The notes beneath the pieces were generated by a model that worked only from the letters and a program-made list of their open reading frames with translations, searched no databases and had not been told where the DNA came from. From DASRSS01 sp035765515 (GTDB lineage: Bacteria > Actinomycetota > Actinomycetes > Mycobacteriales > Jatrophihabitantaceae), in NCBI GenBank assembly GCA_035765515.1, contig DASTXN010000081.1, positions 1 through 57,744 of the forward strand: a stretch of DNA of 57,744 bases, in the 5' to 3' direction. This document shows, in pieces, positions 1-6,847 of the stretch (position 1 is its first letter; every line of letters begins with the position of its first letter). The position numbers and the translations under genes were made by a program.

Positions 1-783
1 ATCGAAAAGGTCACCGGGAACCTGCACGCGCTCGGCGTCGACGCGCTGATCGCGATCGGCGGCGAGGACACGCTCGGCGTCGCGACGCGGCTGCGCGAAC
101 TGGGCGTGCGGGTGGTCGGCGTCCCGAAGACGATTGACAACGACCTGAACGCTACCGATTACACGTTCGGCTTCGACACGGCCGTCAACATCGCGATGGA
201 GGCGATCGACCGCCTGCACACCACGGCCGAGTCGCACCACCGCGCGCTCATCGTCGAGGTGATGGGACGGCACGCCGGCTGGATCGCGCTGCACGCGGGC
301 ATGGCTGGCGGCGCGAACGTGATCCTGATCCCCGAGCAGCCGTTCTCACTGGACAAGGTGTGCTCGTACGTCGAGAGCCGCTTCCAGTCGCACTACGCGC
401 CGATCCTGGTCGTGGCCGAGGGGGCGACTCCTGACGGAGGCGAGAACGCGACGCTGGAGAAGGGGCTGGACGCGTTCGGGCACGTGCGACTCGGCGGCAT
501 CGGCGAGTGGCTGGCCGGCGAGATCGAGAAGCGCACCGGCAAGGAGGCCCGCACCACGGTGCTCGGGCACATCCAGCGCGGCGGCACGCCGTCGGCCTTC
601 GACCGGATGCTGGCGACCCGGTTCGGCCTGCACGCCGTCGACGCGGTGCACGACCACGACTGGGGCAAGATGGTCGCCCTGCGTGGGACGGACATCGTGC
701 GCGTCCCGCTCTCGGACGCGACCAGCGAGCTCAAGCTGGTCAGGCCCGAGCTGTACGCGGAGGCGGAAGTCTTCTTCGGCTGA
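1..783 (+). CDS. pfkA: 6-phosphofructokinase, 3' part (5' end outside window)
   Basis: This is the C-terminal 260 residues of a family A phosphofructokinase, which phosphorylates fructose-6-phosphate in glycolysis. The reading frame is open from base 1, so the start lies upstream. Visible motifs are GGEDT (bases 58-72), PKTIDND (124-144, containing the catalytic Asp) and the sugar-phosphate region around VMGRHAGW. At the two positions that set phosphoryl-donor choice (E. coli Gly104 and Gly124) this protein has Asp and Lys. That pair is known from pyrophosphate-dependent enzymes such as that of Amycolatopsis methanolica, whereas ATP enzymes keep Gly at the first position. PPi use is therefore inferred, not shown. 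The gene ends 21 nt before the DAHP synthase gene. Confidence 0.93.
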   Translation: MEKVTGNLHALGVDALIAIGGEDTLGVATRLRELGVRVVGVPKTIDNDLNATDYTFGFDTAVNIAMEAIDRLHTTAESHHRALIVEVMGRHAGWIALHAGMAGGANVILIPEQPFSLDKVCSYVESRFQSHYAPILVVAEGATPDGGENATLEKGLDAFGHVRLGGIGEWLAGEIEKRTGKEARTTVLGHIQRGGTPSAFDRMLATRFGLHAVDAVHDHDWGKMVALRGTDIVRVPLSDATSELKLVRPELYAEAEVFFG

Positions 784-792
784 GCCCTCGCC

Positions 793-798
793 TACCCT
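793..798 (+). promoter_or_regulatory. -10 box for leaderless aroG
   Basis: TACCCT lies 6 nt before the GTG at 805, the spacing expected for a leaderless actinobacterial transcript. No Shine-Dalgarno sequence is visible. This supports GTG 805 as the start. Confidence 0.5.
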
Positions 799-804
799 TG
801 TCGG

Positions 805-2181
805 GTGACCGTTACGCCCGCGCCCGCCGCCGACCCTTCGCAACTCGGGTTGGACGCCTGGCGTGACCTGCCGGCGGCCCAGCAGCCGAATTGGCCGGAC
901 GCGGACGTGCTGCGCGATGTATCTGCGACCTTGGCCGACGCGCCGCCACTGGTGGTCGCCTCCGAGGTCGACCAGTTGCGCGAGCGGCTCGGCGCCGTGG
1001 CCCGCGGCGAGGCGTTCCTGCTGCAAGGCGGCGACTGCGCGGAGACGTTCGCAACCTCGTCCCAGGCGGACGTCGCCGGCAAGGTGCGCGTGCTGCTGCA
1101 GATGGCCGTCGTCCTCACCTACGGCGCGTCCATGCCGGTCGTCAAGCTCGGCCGCATCGCCGGCCAGTACGCCAAGCCGCGCTCGTCCGATCTTGACGCC
1201 AGCGGGCTGCCGTCCTACCGGGGCGACATGGTCAACGACCTGCACGGCGAGCGCACGCCGGACCCGCGGCGCATCCTGCGCGCCTACTCGACCGCGGCGT
1301 CGACGCTGAACCTGCTGCGTGCCTACGCGGCGGGCGGGCTGGCGTCGCTGGAGAAGGTGCACGCCTGGAACACCGCGTTCGCGCGGACCACCGAGACCGG
1401 GACGCGGTACGAAAAGCTGGCCGCTGAGATCGACAGGGCCGTCCGGTTCATGCGGGCGTGCGGAGTGCACGATGCCGCGCTGGAGGGCGTCGAGCTGTAC
1501 GCCGGCCACGAGGCGCTGATCCTGGACTACGAGCGTGCGCTCACCCGCATCGAGACCGATGCCGCTGGCGGGGCCAGCGCGTACGACCTGTCCGGCCACT
1601 TCGTCTGGGTGGGTGAGCGCACCCGGCAGATGGACGGCGCGCACCTGGACTTCGTGTCGCGCATCGCGAACCCGATCGGCGTCAAGCTCGGCCCGTCCAC
1701 CACGCCGGAGTTCGCCGCCGAGCTGGTCGAGCGCCTCGATCCGCACAACATGCCGGGCCGGCTGACGCTGATCAGCCGGATGTCCAACGCCAAGGTCCGC
1801 GACGCGCTGCCGCCGATCGTCGAGAAGGTGACCTCGACCGGGCACCTCGTCGTATGGCAGTGCGACCCGATGCACGGCAACACCGAGGAGACCGCGAACG
1901 GCGTCAAGACCCGGCACCTGGACCGGATCATCGACGAGGTCGACGGCTTCTTCGACGTGCACGCCGCGCTCGGCACGCACCCCGGCGGCCTGCACGTGGA
2001 GCTGACCGGCGACGACGTGACCGAGTGCATCGGCGGGACGGCCGAGCTGACCGCCGCCGATCTCGGCCGCCGCTACGAGACCGCGTGTGATCCGCGCCTG
2101 AACATCGAGCAGTCCCTCGAGCTGGCGTTCCGCGTCGCCGAACGACTGGTCGCCGACCGCCGCCGCAGGGAGCGCGCATGA
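805..2181 (+). CDS. aroG: Class II 3-deoxy-7-phosphoheptulonate (DAHP) synthase
   Basis: The 458-residue protein condenses phosphoenolpyruvate and erythrose-4-phosphate, the first step of the shikimate pathway. It is the plant-like class II type, recognisable from QQPNWPD near residue 30, GGDCAE near residue 75, KLGRIAGQYAKPRS near 115 and YRGDMVND near 135. Length matches the M. tuberculosis enzyme Rv2178c (about 460). The GTG start at 805 follows a -10 box by 6 nt. Downstream, the stop TGA lies within an ATGA, followed by the threonine aldolase start at 2210. A second, unrelated DAHP synthase is encoded at 3884-4915, so pathway entry is doubled here. No chorismate mutase partner is seen in the window. 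Confidence 0.95.
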   Translation: MTVTPAPAADPSQLGLDAWRDLPAAQQPNWPDADVLRDVSATLADAPPLVVASEVDQLRERLGAVARGEAFLLQGGDCAETFATSSQADVAGKVRVLLQMAVVLTYGASMPVVKLGRIAGQYAKPRSSDLDASGLPSYRGDMVNDLHGERTPDPRRILRAYSTAASTLNLLRAYAAGGLASLEKVHAWNTAFARTTETGTRYEKLAAEIDRAVRFMRACGVHDAALEGVELYAGHEALILDYERALTRIETDAAGGASAYDLSGHFVWVGERTRQMDGAHLDFVSRIANPIGVKLGPSTTPEFAAELVERLDPHNMPGRLTLISRMSNAKVRDALPPIVEKVTSTGHLVVWQCDPMHGNTEETANGVKTRHLDRIIDEVDGFFDVHAALGTHPGGLHVELTGDDVTECIGGTAELTAADLGRRYETACDPRLNIEQSLELAFRVAERLVADRRRRERA

Positions 2182-2209
2182 GCACCGAGCGACGCTTGCG
2201 GAGCGAGAG

Positions 2210-3217
2210 ATGAGCACCGTCGATCTGCGCTCGGACACGGTCACCCGACCGTCCGAGGGGATGCGCGCCGCGATGGCCCAGGCCGAGGTCGGCGACGACG
2301 TGTACGGCGAGGACCCCACCGTCGCCGCCCTCGAGGCGGAGGTCGCGGACCTGCTCGGTCACGAGGCGGGCCTGTTCGTCCCGTCCGGGTCGCTGGGCAA
2401 TCAGCTCGGCATCCGGCTGCTGGTCCGTCCCGGCTACGAGCTCGTCTGCGACTCGCTGGCGCACATCGCGCGCGCCGAACTGGGCGCGGCAGCGGTGTTC
2501 TCGGGCATCACGTTCCGCACGTGGCGTGCCGAGCGCGGCCGGCTGGACGTCGACGCAATCCGCGAGCTGATCACCCCGGACGCCGGACCGTACCTGGTCT
2601 CGACCGCGGCGATCGCCGTCGAGAACACGCACAACTTCGGCGGCGGGACGGTGCAGCCGGCCGACCAGGTCGCGGCAGTCGCCGAGTTGGCCCGGGCGAA
2701 CGGTCTCGGCCTGCACCTGGACGGCGCCCGGCTGTGGAACGCGCACGTGGCCACCGGCCGGCCGATGCGCGAACTCGCCACGGGCTTCGACACCGTGTCC
2801 GTGTGCCTGTCCAAGGGGCTGGGTGCCCCGGTCGGGTCGGTGCTCGTGTCGTCCGCGGACCGTATTGCCGAAGCGCGCGTCTGGCGCAAGCGCTACGGCG
2901 CGGGCATGCGGCAGGTCGGCATCCTCGCGGCGGCCGGACGGTACGCGATCGAGCACAACGTGGCGCGGCTGGCCGACGACCACGCCCGCGCGAAGCGGCT
3001 GGCCGAGGCGCTGGGCAGCGATCCAGCCAGTGTCGACACCAACATCGTGGTGCTGGACGCGGCTTCTGCCGCCGCGGTCTCGGCCAAGGCCGCGGAGCAG
3101 GGCGTGCTGGTCTCGGCCCTGGGCCCGCGCTTCCTGCGCCTGGTCACGCATCTGGACGTCGACGACGAGGGCCTCGAGCGCGCGATCGCCGTGCTACGTC
3201 CGCTCGTTCGCGGCTGA
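2210..3217 (+). CDS. ltaE: Low-specificity L-threonine aldolase
   Basis: A 335-residue PLP enzyme of the beta-eliminating lyase family that cleaves L-threonine or allo-threonine to glycine and acetaldehyde. The N-terminus DLRSDTVTRPSEGM is diagnostic, and the PLP lysine is in SVCLSKGLGAPVGS (around residue 200). Length is typical of the family. The preferred ATG at 2210 begins ATGAGCACCG, the same ten bases that overlap the aroG stop codon at 2178, so the start region looks locally duplicated. It probably shares a transcript with aroG. A bacterial aldolase of this type usually acts in glycine/threonine balance; the exact substrate preference cannot be read from sequence. Confidence 0.92.
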   Translation: MSTVDLRSDTVTRPSEGMRAAMAQAEVGDDVYGEDPTVAALEAEVADLLGHEAGLFVPSGSLGNQLGIRLLVRPGYELVCDSLAHIARAELGAAAVFSGITFRTWRAERGRLDVDAIRELITPDAGPYLVSTAAIAVENTHNFGGGTVQPADQVAAVAELARANGLGLHLDGARLWNAHVATGRPMRELATGFDTVSVCLSKGLGAPVGSVLVSSADRIAEARVWRKRYGAGMRQVGILAAAGRYAIEHNVARLADDHARAKRLAEALGSDPASVDTNIVVLDAASAAAVSAKAAEQGVLVSALGPRFLRLVTHLDVDDEGLERAIAVLRPLVRG

Positions 3218-3235
3218 CCGTTCGGCACGCTTCAC

Positions 3236-3241
3236 TAACCT
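3236..3241 (+). promoter_or_regulatory. -10 box for leaderless hypothetical gene
   Basis: TAACCT, 6 nt before GTG 3248. It fixes 3248 as the likely start because no ribosome-binding site is present. Confidence 0.45.
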
Positions 3242-3247
3242 GCTCGC

Positions 3248-3877
3248 GTGAGCATCGAAAGCATCTCCGCCCTGGCCACCGGTGTCGGCACGCTGATCCT
3301 GGCCATCGCCACGTTCTTCGCGACCAGTTCGGCGAACCGCGCCGCGCGGACGGCCGAGCTGGCGATGCAGATCGACCAGCGTCCGTTGCTGATGGCCTCG
3401 AAGCTGAGCGACGAGCGCCAGAAGATCATGTTCGCCGACGACTACTGGGTGCACGTCGACGGCGGGGGAGCCTGGTTCGAGTACCGCAACGGCGTCGTCT
3501 ACTTCGTGCTCTCGGTGCGCAACGTCGGTCGCGGGCTCGCCGTCATGCAGGCCTGGTTGCCGCACCCCGAGCGGCGCAACGCGGCCTACCCGCACGCTGA
3601 GATCAACGAGTTCCGTCCACACACCCGCGACCTGTATGTGGCCTCGGGCGACATCGGCCTGTGGCAGGGCGCGCTCCGCGATTTGCCCGCCGACGAGGTG
3701 CGGTCATTCGTCGAGGCTGTCGAGGCGCGCAGGCCGATCAGCGTGGACGTGCTGTACTCCGACGCTGAAGGTGGTCAGCGCACGATCACGCGCTTCGGCG
3801 TCATCGCGGCGGACAAGGGCGGCTGGGTCTCCAGCGTGGTGCGGCACTGGCGGCTGGACGGCACCAACCCGCGTTAG
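3248..3877 (+). CDS. Hypothetical membrane-anchored protein
   Basis: A 209-residue protein of unknown function. Residues about 5-27 form one hydrophobic segment (ALATGVGTLILAIATFFATS), followed by a basic stretch and a probably beta-rich soluble domain with many aromatic residues (VYFVLSVRNVGRGLAVMQAW). The layout suggests an N-terminal membrane anchor with a cytoplasmic domain, but no family or catalytic motif was recognised. It is transcribed from its own probable leaderless promoter and runs towards aroF; both stop codons sit in the small inverted repeat at 3873-3888. Confidence 0.75.
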   Translation: MSIESISALATGVGTLILAIATFFATSSANRAARTAELAMQIDQRPLLMASKLSDERQKIMFADDYWVHVDGGGAWFEYRNGVVYFVLSVRNVGRGLAVMQAWLPHPERRNAAYPHAEINEFRPHTRDLYVASGDIGLWQGALRDLPADEVRSFVEAVEARRPISVDVLYSDAEGGQRTITRFGVIAADKGGWVSSVVRHWRLDGTNPR

Positions 3878-3888
3878 CCGGCGCTAAC
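3873..3888. terminator. Small inverted repeat holding both convergent stop codons
   Basis: GTTAGC, a 4-nt CGGC loop, then GCTAAC. The TAG of the upstream + gene and the TAG of aroF on the - strand lie in opposite arms. The stem is only 6 bp without a T-run, so a terminator role is tentative. Confidence 0.35.
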
Positions 3889-4915
3889 CTGCCAGGTGCG
3901 CGGCGGACGTGCGCCCCAGCGTGGGCGGGATGGTCGTCACGGCGCGCGCCAGCTCGTCCAGCGCCTCGCCGAAGAGCGCCTGCGCCCCGTCGCAGAGCGC
4001 CGTCTCCGGATGCGGGTGGACGTCCACCATCACGCCGTCGGCCCCGGCCGCGATGCCCGCGCGCGCGAGCGGCACGACCAGGTCACGACGGCCCGCGGCG
4101 TGGGACGGGTCGACGATCACCGGCAGGTGCGAGAGGCGCTGCACCATCGGCACCGCGGACACGTCGAGCATGTTGCGGATCGCCGGCTCGAAGGACCGCA
4201 CGCCCCGCTCGCACAGCACGATGTCCAGGTTGCCGCGCTGGGCGATGTACTCGGCGGCCATCAGCCACTCCTCGTACGTCGCGGTCAATCCACGCTTGAG
4301 CATCACCGGCTTGCCGATGCCGCCGACCGCCTGCAGCAGCCCGAAGTTCTGCATGTTGCGCGTGCCGATCTGCAGCATGTCCGCGTGTTCGGCCACCACG
4401 TCGACGTCCGCGGCGTCCATCACCTCGGTGACGATCGGCAGCTGGACGACGTCACGCACCTCGGCCAGGATCTTGAGCCCGTCGACGCCGAGCCCCTGGA
4501 ACGCGTACGGGGAGGTGCGCGGCTTGTAGGCACCGCCGCGCAGCAGCGTGGCGCCGGCGCGCTTGGCCATCCACGCCGACTCGAGCGTCTGCTCGGCGGT
4601 CTCGACGGCGCACGGGCCGGCGATGAACGTGAACGTGTCCGGCCCGATCGGCACGCCGCCGACCCGGATCGTGGTGCGCTTCGCGTGGTTCTGCGCGGAC
4701 ACCAGCTTGTACGGCGCGGTGATGCGCATGGTCTCGACGACGCCCGGGAGGCCTCCCGCGTCCAGCGTCTCCAGCACCTCCTCGGTGCCGACGACGCCGA
4801 TGATCGTGCGCATCACGCCGCGGCTGACGAATGCCTGCCCGCCGTGGGTCTCGATGTGCGTGACAACCTCGGCGATATCCGAGTCCGCGGCGCCCGGCGC
4901 CATGACGATGACCAT
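3884..4915 (-). CDS. aroF: Type I DAHP synthase with N-terminal ferredoxin-like domain
   Basis: A 343-residue DAHP synthase of the type I-beta (AroF/KDO8P synthase-like) family, unrelated in sequence to the class II enzyme at 805. Residues 1 to about 70 form the small N-terminal domain starting MVIVMAPGA, followed by the barrel with FIAGPCAVE, RGGAYKPRTSPYAFQG, CERGVRSFEP and DPSHAAGRRDLV, and the metal/phosphate site in DVHPHPETALCDG. The open frame extends to 5014, but ATG 4915 is preferred: a TAGGCT -10 box (4923-4928, minus strand) lies 7 nt upstream and the protein then begins as in the family. The N-terminal domain is a feedback-inhibition site in the Thermotoga homologue; regulation here is inferred. 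Confidence 0.93.
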   Translation of the reverse strand: MVIVMAPGAADSDIAEVVTHIETHGGQAFVSRGVMRTIIGVVGTEEVLETLDAGGLPGVVETMRITAPYKLVSAQNHAKRTTIRVGGVPIGPDTFTFIAGPCAVETAEQTLESAWMAKRAGATLLRGGAYKPRTSPYAFQGLGVDGLKILAEVRDVVQLPIVTEVMDAADVDVVAEHADMLQIGTRNMQNFGLLQAVGGIGKPVMLKRGLTATYEEWLMAAEYIAQRGNLDIVLCERGVRSFEPAIRNMLDVSAVPMVQRLSHLPVIVDPSHAAGRRDLVVPLARAGIAAGADGVMVDVHPHPETALCDGAQALFGEALDELARAVTTIPPTLGRTSAAHLAG

Positions 4916-4934
4916 GCGCGCCAGCCTAACCACA

Positions 4935-4988
4935 GCCCTTTGACATGCGGCAGCGGCGCCCGAACCCCGCTGTTGCATGTCAAAGGGC
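4935..4988. repeat. Long hairpin element 1 (DUF559 3' flank)
   Basis: The arms GCCCTTTGACATGC (4935-4948) and GCATGTCAAAGGGC (4975-4988) are perfectly complementary. The stem continues through two G-T positions and CAGCGG/CCGCTG to a 10-nt loop CGCCCGAACC (4957-4966), giving about 22 paired positions. The TGA of the DUF559 gene (4980-4982) lies in the right arm, and the -35 region of aroF would overlap the left arm. The apical stem and loop match the hairpin at 5955-5994. Confidence 0.85.
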
Positions 4989-5897
4989 GAGCGCCCGCCG
5001 CAGCTGGGCCGCAACCAGCTCCGGCTGCGTACGGATCACGATGCTGGGGAAACGCAGCACGATCGCGTCCGAGAGCACGATCTCGTTCTGCCGGTGCTGG
5101 TCGTCCCACCAGCGCCGCTGATCCAAGTGCAGTGCGCCGTCAACTTCGACCACAACAAGCCGGCCGTCCTTTCGGCGCCACGTCGCGTCCAGGTACCTCC
5201 GGCGGCCGCCGCGTTCGCGCCGGACCGTTTGCTGATCCGGTGGTGGGAGCCGGTACCTGCGGCACAGCCGGACGAAGTCGATCTCCGAGAGTGCTTGGGC
5301 GCCCTGCCCGATGTCGGCCACGGCGGCCCTGAGCAAGCTACGGTGACGGATTCGGCAGGCACGATCGAGCCCATCGCTCAACTCAGCTGCGGAGACAATC
5401 CGCTGCTGGACCGCGGCCGCCAGCAGGCCGCATGCTGGGCGCGGCGACGGGAACGTCGCGGACGCTCGGAGCAGCGCATCGGCCGCGCGATGAACCGGCG
5501 CCTGACCGTGCCGTTGAACGCTGTCCCAGTCCCGCACCCGATGCAGTCGCAGCGGCACCGGCGAACCGACAACGCGTCGGGCGCCGAGCGGTACCAATAC
5601 GTCAACCTGCTCGCGTTGCCATCCCCTTAGCCCGAAGGCCTCCGCGGCGGTGAATCCAGTGAGCAACGCCTGTGGCCCGCCGTGCGCCCTGGCGACAAAC
5701 CACTGCTGCTCGCGCGTCAGCGGGCCGTTGTGCAAGGCGATCGCATATCCCCAGCGGCGCCAGCGTCCGGCCCTCAGTTGGGCGCGGATCCGGTCTGGGC
5801 TGACGCCGCGAGCACGCAGAGCGGTCCACGTGGTGATCAGCCGCGGGTCACCGAGAGCGAGGGGCACAGGGCGAGGCTGGCGTGGCGGACAGCTCAT
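4980..5897 (-). CDS. AbiEi-like / DUF559 nuclease-fold protein
   Basis: A 305-residue protein of a group common in actinobacteria. Residues about 15-150 resemble an AbiEi-type antitoxin winged-helix region (DPRLITTWTALRARG; LLTGFTAAEAFGLRGW). The C-terminal part is DUF559, a Vsr-like PD-(D/E)XK endonuclease fold, with Glu205 (SEIDF), Asp237 (YLDATW) and E251-x-D253 (VVVEVDGALH) as the likely metal-binding set, so the nuclease site looks intact. The frame is open to a GTG at 5951, only 3 nt from a hairpin; ATG 5897 is preferred but no clear ribosome site is seen for either. Hairpins flank both ends (4935-4988, 5955-5994). Toxin, repair or selfish-element roles are all possible. Confidence 0.8.
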   Translation of the reverse strand: MSCPPRQPRPVPLALGDPRLITTWTALRARGVSPDRIRAQLRAGRWRRWGYAIALHNGPLTREQQWFVARAHGGPQALLTGFTAAEAFGLRGWQREQVDVLVPLGARRVVGSPVPLRLHRVRDWDSVQRHGQAPVHRAADALLRASATFPSPRPACGLLAAAVQQRIVSAAELSDGLDRACRIRHRSLLRAAVADIGQGAQALSEIDFVRLCRRYRLPPPDQQTVRRERGGRRRYLDATWRRKDGRLVVVEVDGALHLDQRRWWDDQHRQNEIVLSDAIVLRFPSIVIRTQPELVAAQLRRALAL

Positions 5898-5954
5898 CCG
5901 CAGCACACCGGACGGATCTGTGGACAGCGATTCGAACGACGCGTTCGACACTCC

Positions 5955-5994
5955 GACCTGCGATAGCGGCGCCGGGACCCCGCTATCGCAGGTC
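5955..5994. repeat. Long hairpin element 2 (DUF559 5' flank)
   Basis: The arms GACCTGCGATAGCGG (5955-5969) and CCGCTATCGCAGGTC (5980-5994) pair perfectly over 15 bp around a 10-nt loop CGCCGGGACC. The loop differs from that of element 1 at two positions and the top five base pairs are identical, while the lower arms are unrelated in sequence yet self-complementary in each. The nfo stop codon (5993-5995) overlaps the right arm. Confidence 0.85.
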
Positions 5995-6844
5995 AGAGGC
6001 CGCAGTCGGCGTCGCGGAGGGACTTGAGCGTGGCGACGTCGGCGGCGTGGTCGGCCTCGGCGGTCTCGACGATCAGCGGCACCCCGCGCACGGCCGGCGT
6101 GCTGAACAGGGCCGCGAACGCGTCGCGCCCGATCGTCCCGCGCCCGATCGACTCGTGCCGGTCGCGCTTCGAGCCGGCCGGATCGCGGCTGTCGTTGACG
6201 TGGATCAGGCCGATCGTGCCCTTACCGGCAGCCTTGGCATACGCGCGCAGCGCGGCGGCGAATCCGTCCGCGGACGACAGATCGTGCCCGGCCGCGTGCA
6301 TGTGACAGGTGTCCAGGCACACCCCGATCCGCTCGTCGCGACCGAGCCCGTCCAGGTATGCGCCCAGCGAGGGCGCGTCGGAGGCGAGCGCTCCGCCGCC
6401 ACCAGCGGTCGGCTCGATCAGCAGCCGCGGCGCCTCCGGGACCGAATCGAGCAGCGGCAGCAGGCAGGCACGTGCCTGCGCCATCGCGTCCTCCCGCAAG
6501 TTCCCGAGCACCGCCGAGCCGGCGTGCATGACCACGCCTGCGGCGCCGATCGCGGCACCTCGCCGCAGCGTGAACTCCAGCGCCCCGGACGACTTGGCCA
6601 GCGTCTCCGCGGACGGCGAGCCGAAGTTGATCAGGTACGGCGCGTGGACGAACACCGGCAACGAGCATCCGTCCGCGAAGGCTGCGTCGCCGTCGGGATC
6701 GCCCGTCGGGGGAGCCCAGGCGCGCGGGCTGGACACGAAGACCTGGATCGCCTCGGAGCCGATCGCCTCGGCGCGCGGCAACGCCTGTGCCAGCCCCCCG
6801 GCAACCGAAGTGTTCGCCCCGACGGGCGATCGGCGTTGCGGCAT
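5993..6844 (-). CDS. nfo: Endonuclease IV (AP endonuclease)
   Basis: A 283-residue TIM-barrel AP endonuclease that cuts DNA 5' to abasic sites in base excision repair. Family motifs are visible: GANTSVAGG at the N-terminus, FVHAPYLINFGSP near residue 67, VCLDTCHMHAAGHDL near 175, GLIHVNDSRDPAGSKRDRHESIG near 208-230 (metal-binding His and Asp), and the C-terminal PLIVETAE glutamate. Length matches the family. It starts 3 nt after the pknL stop, so the two genes are probably cotranscribed. Its stop codon touches hairpin element 2. Confidence 0.93.
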   Translation of the reverse strand: MPQRRSPVGANTSVAGGLAQALPRAEAIGSEAIQVFVSSPRAWAPPTGDPDGDAAFADGCSLPVFVHAPYLINFGSPSAETLAKSSGALEFTLRRGAAIGAAGVVMHAGSAVLGNLREDAMAQARACLLPLLDSVPEAPRLLIEPTAGGGGALASDAPSLGAYLDGLGRDERIGVCLDTCHMHAAGHDLSSADGFAAALRAYAKAAGKGTIGLIHVNDSRDPAGSKRDRHESIGRGTIGRDAFAALFSTPAVRGVPLIVETAEADHAADVATLKSLRDADCGL

Positions 6845-6847
6845 CGA

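Noticed and set aside
346..2319. 657-codon open frame antisense to pfkA and aroG
   Set aside because: Shadow of conserved genes on the + strand; composition typical of antisense GC-rich frames.
4935..5994. The two DUF559 hairpins as IS-element terminal inverted repeats
   Set aside because: Each is a complete hairpin in itself, the two lower arms are unrelated, there is no transposase motif and no target-site duplication was found.
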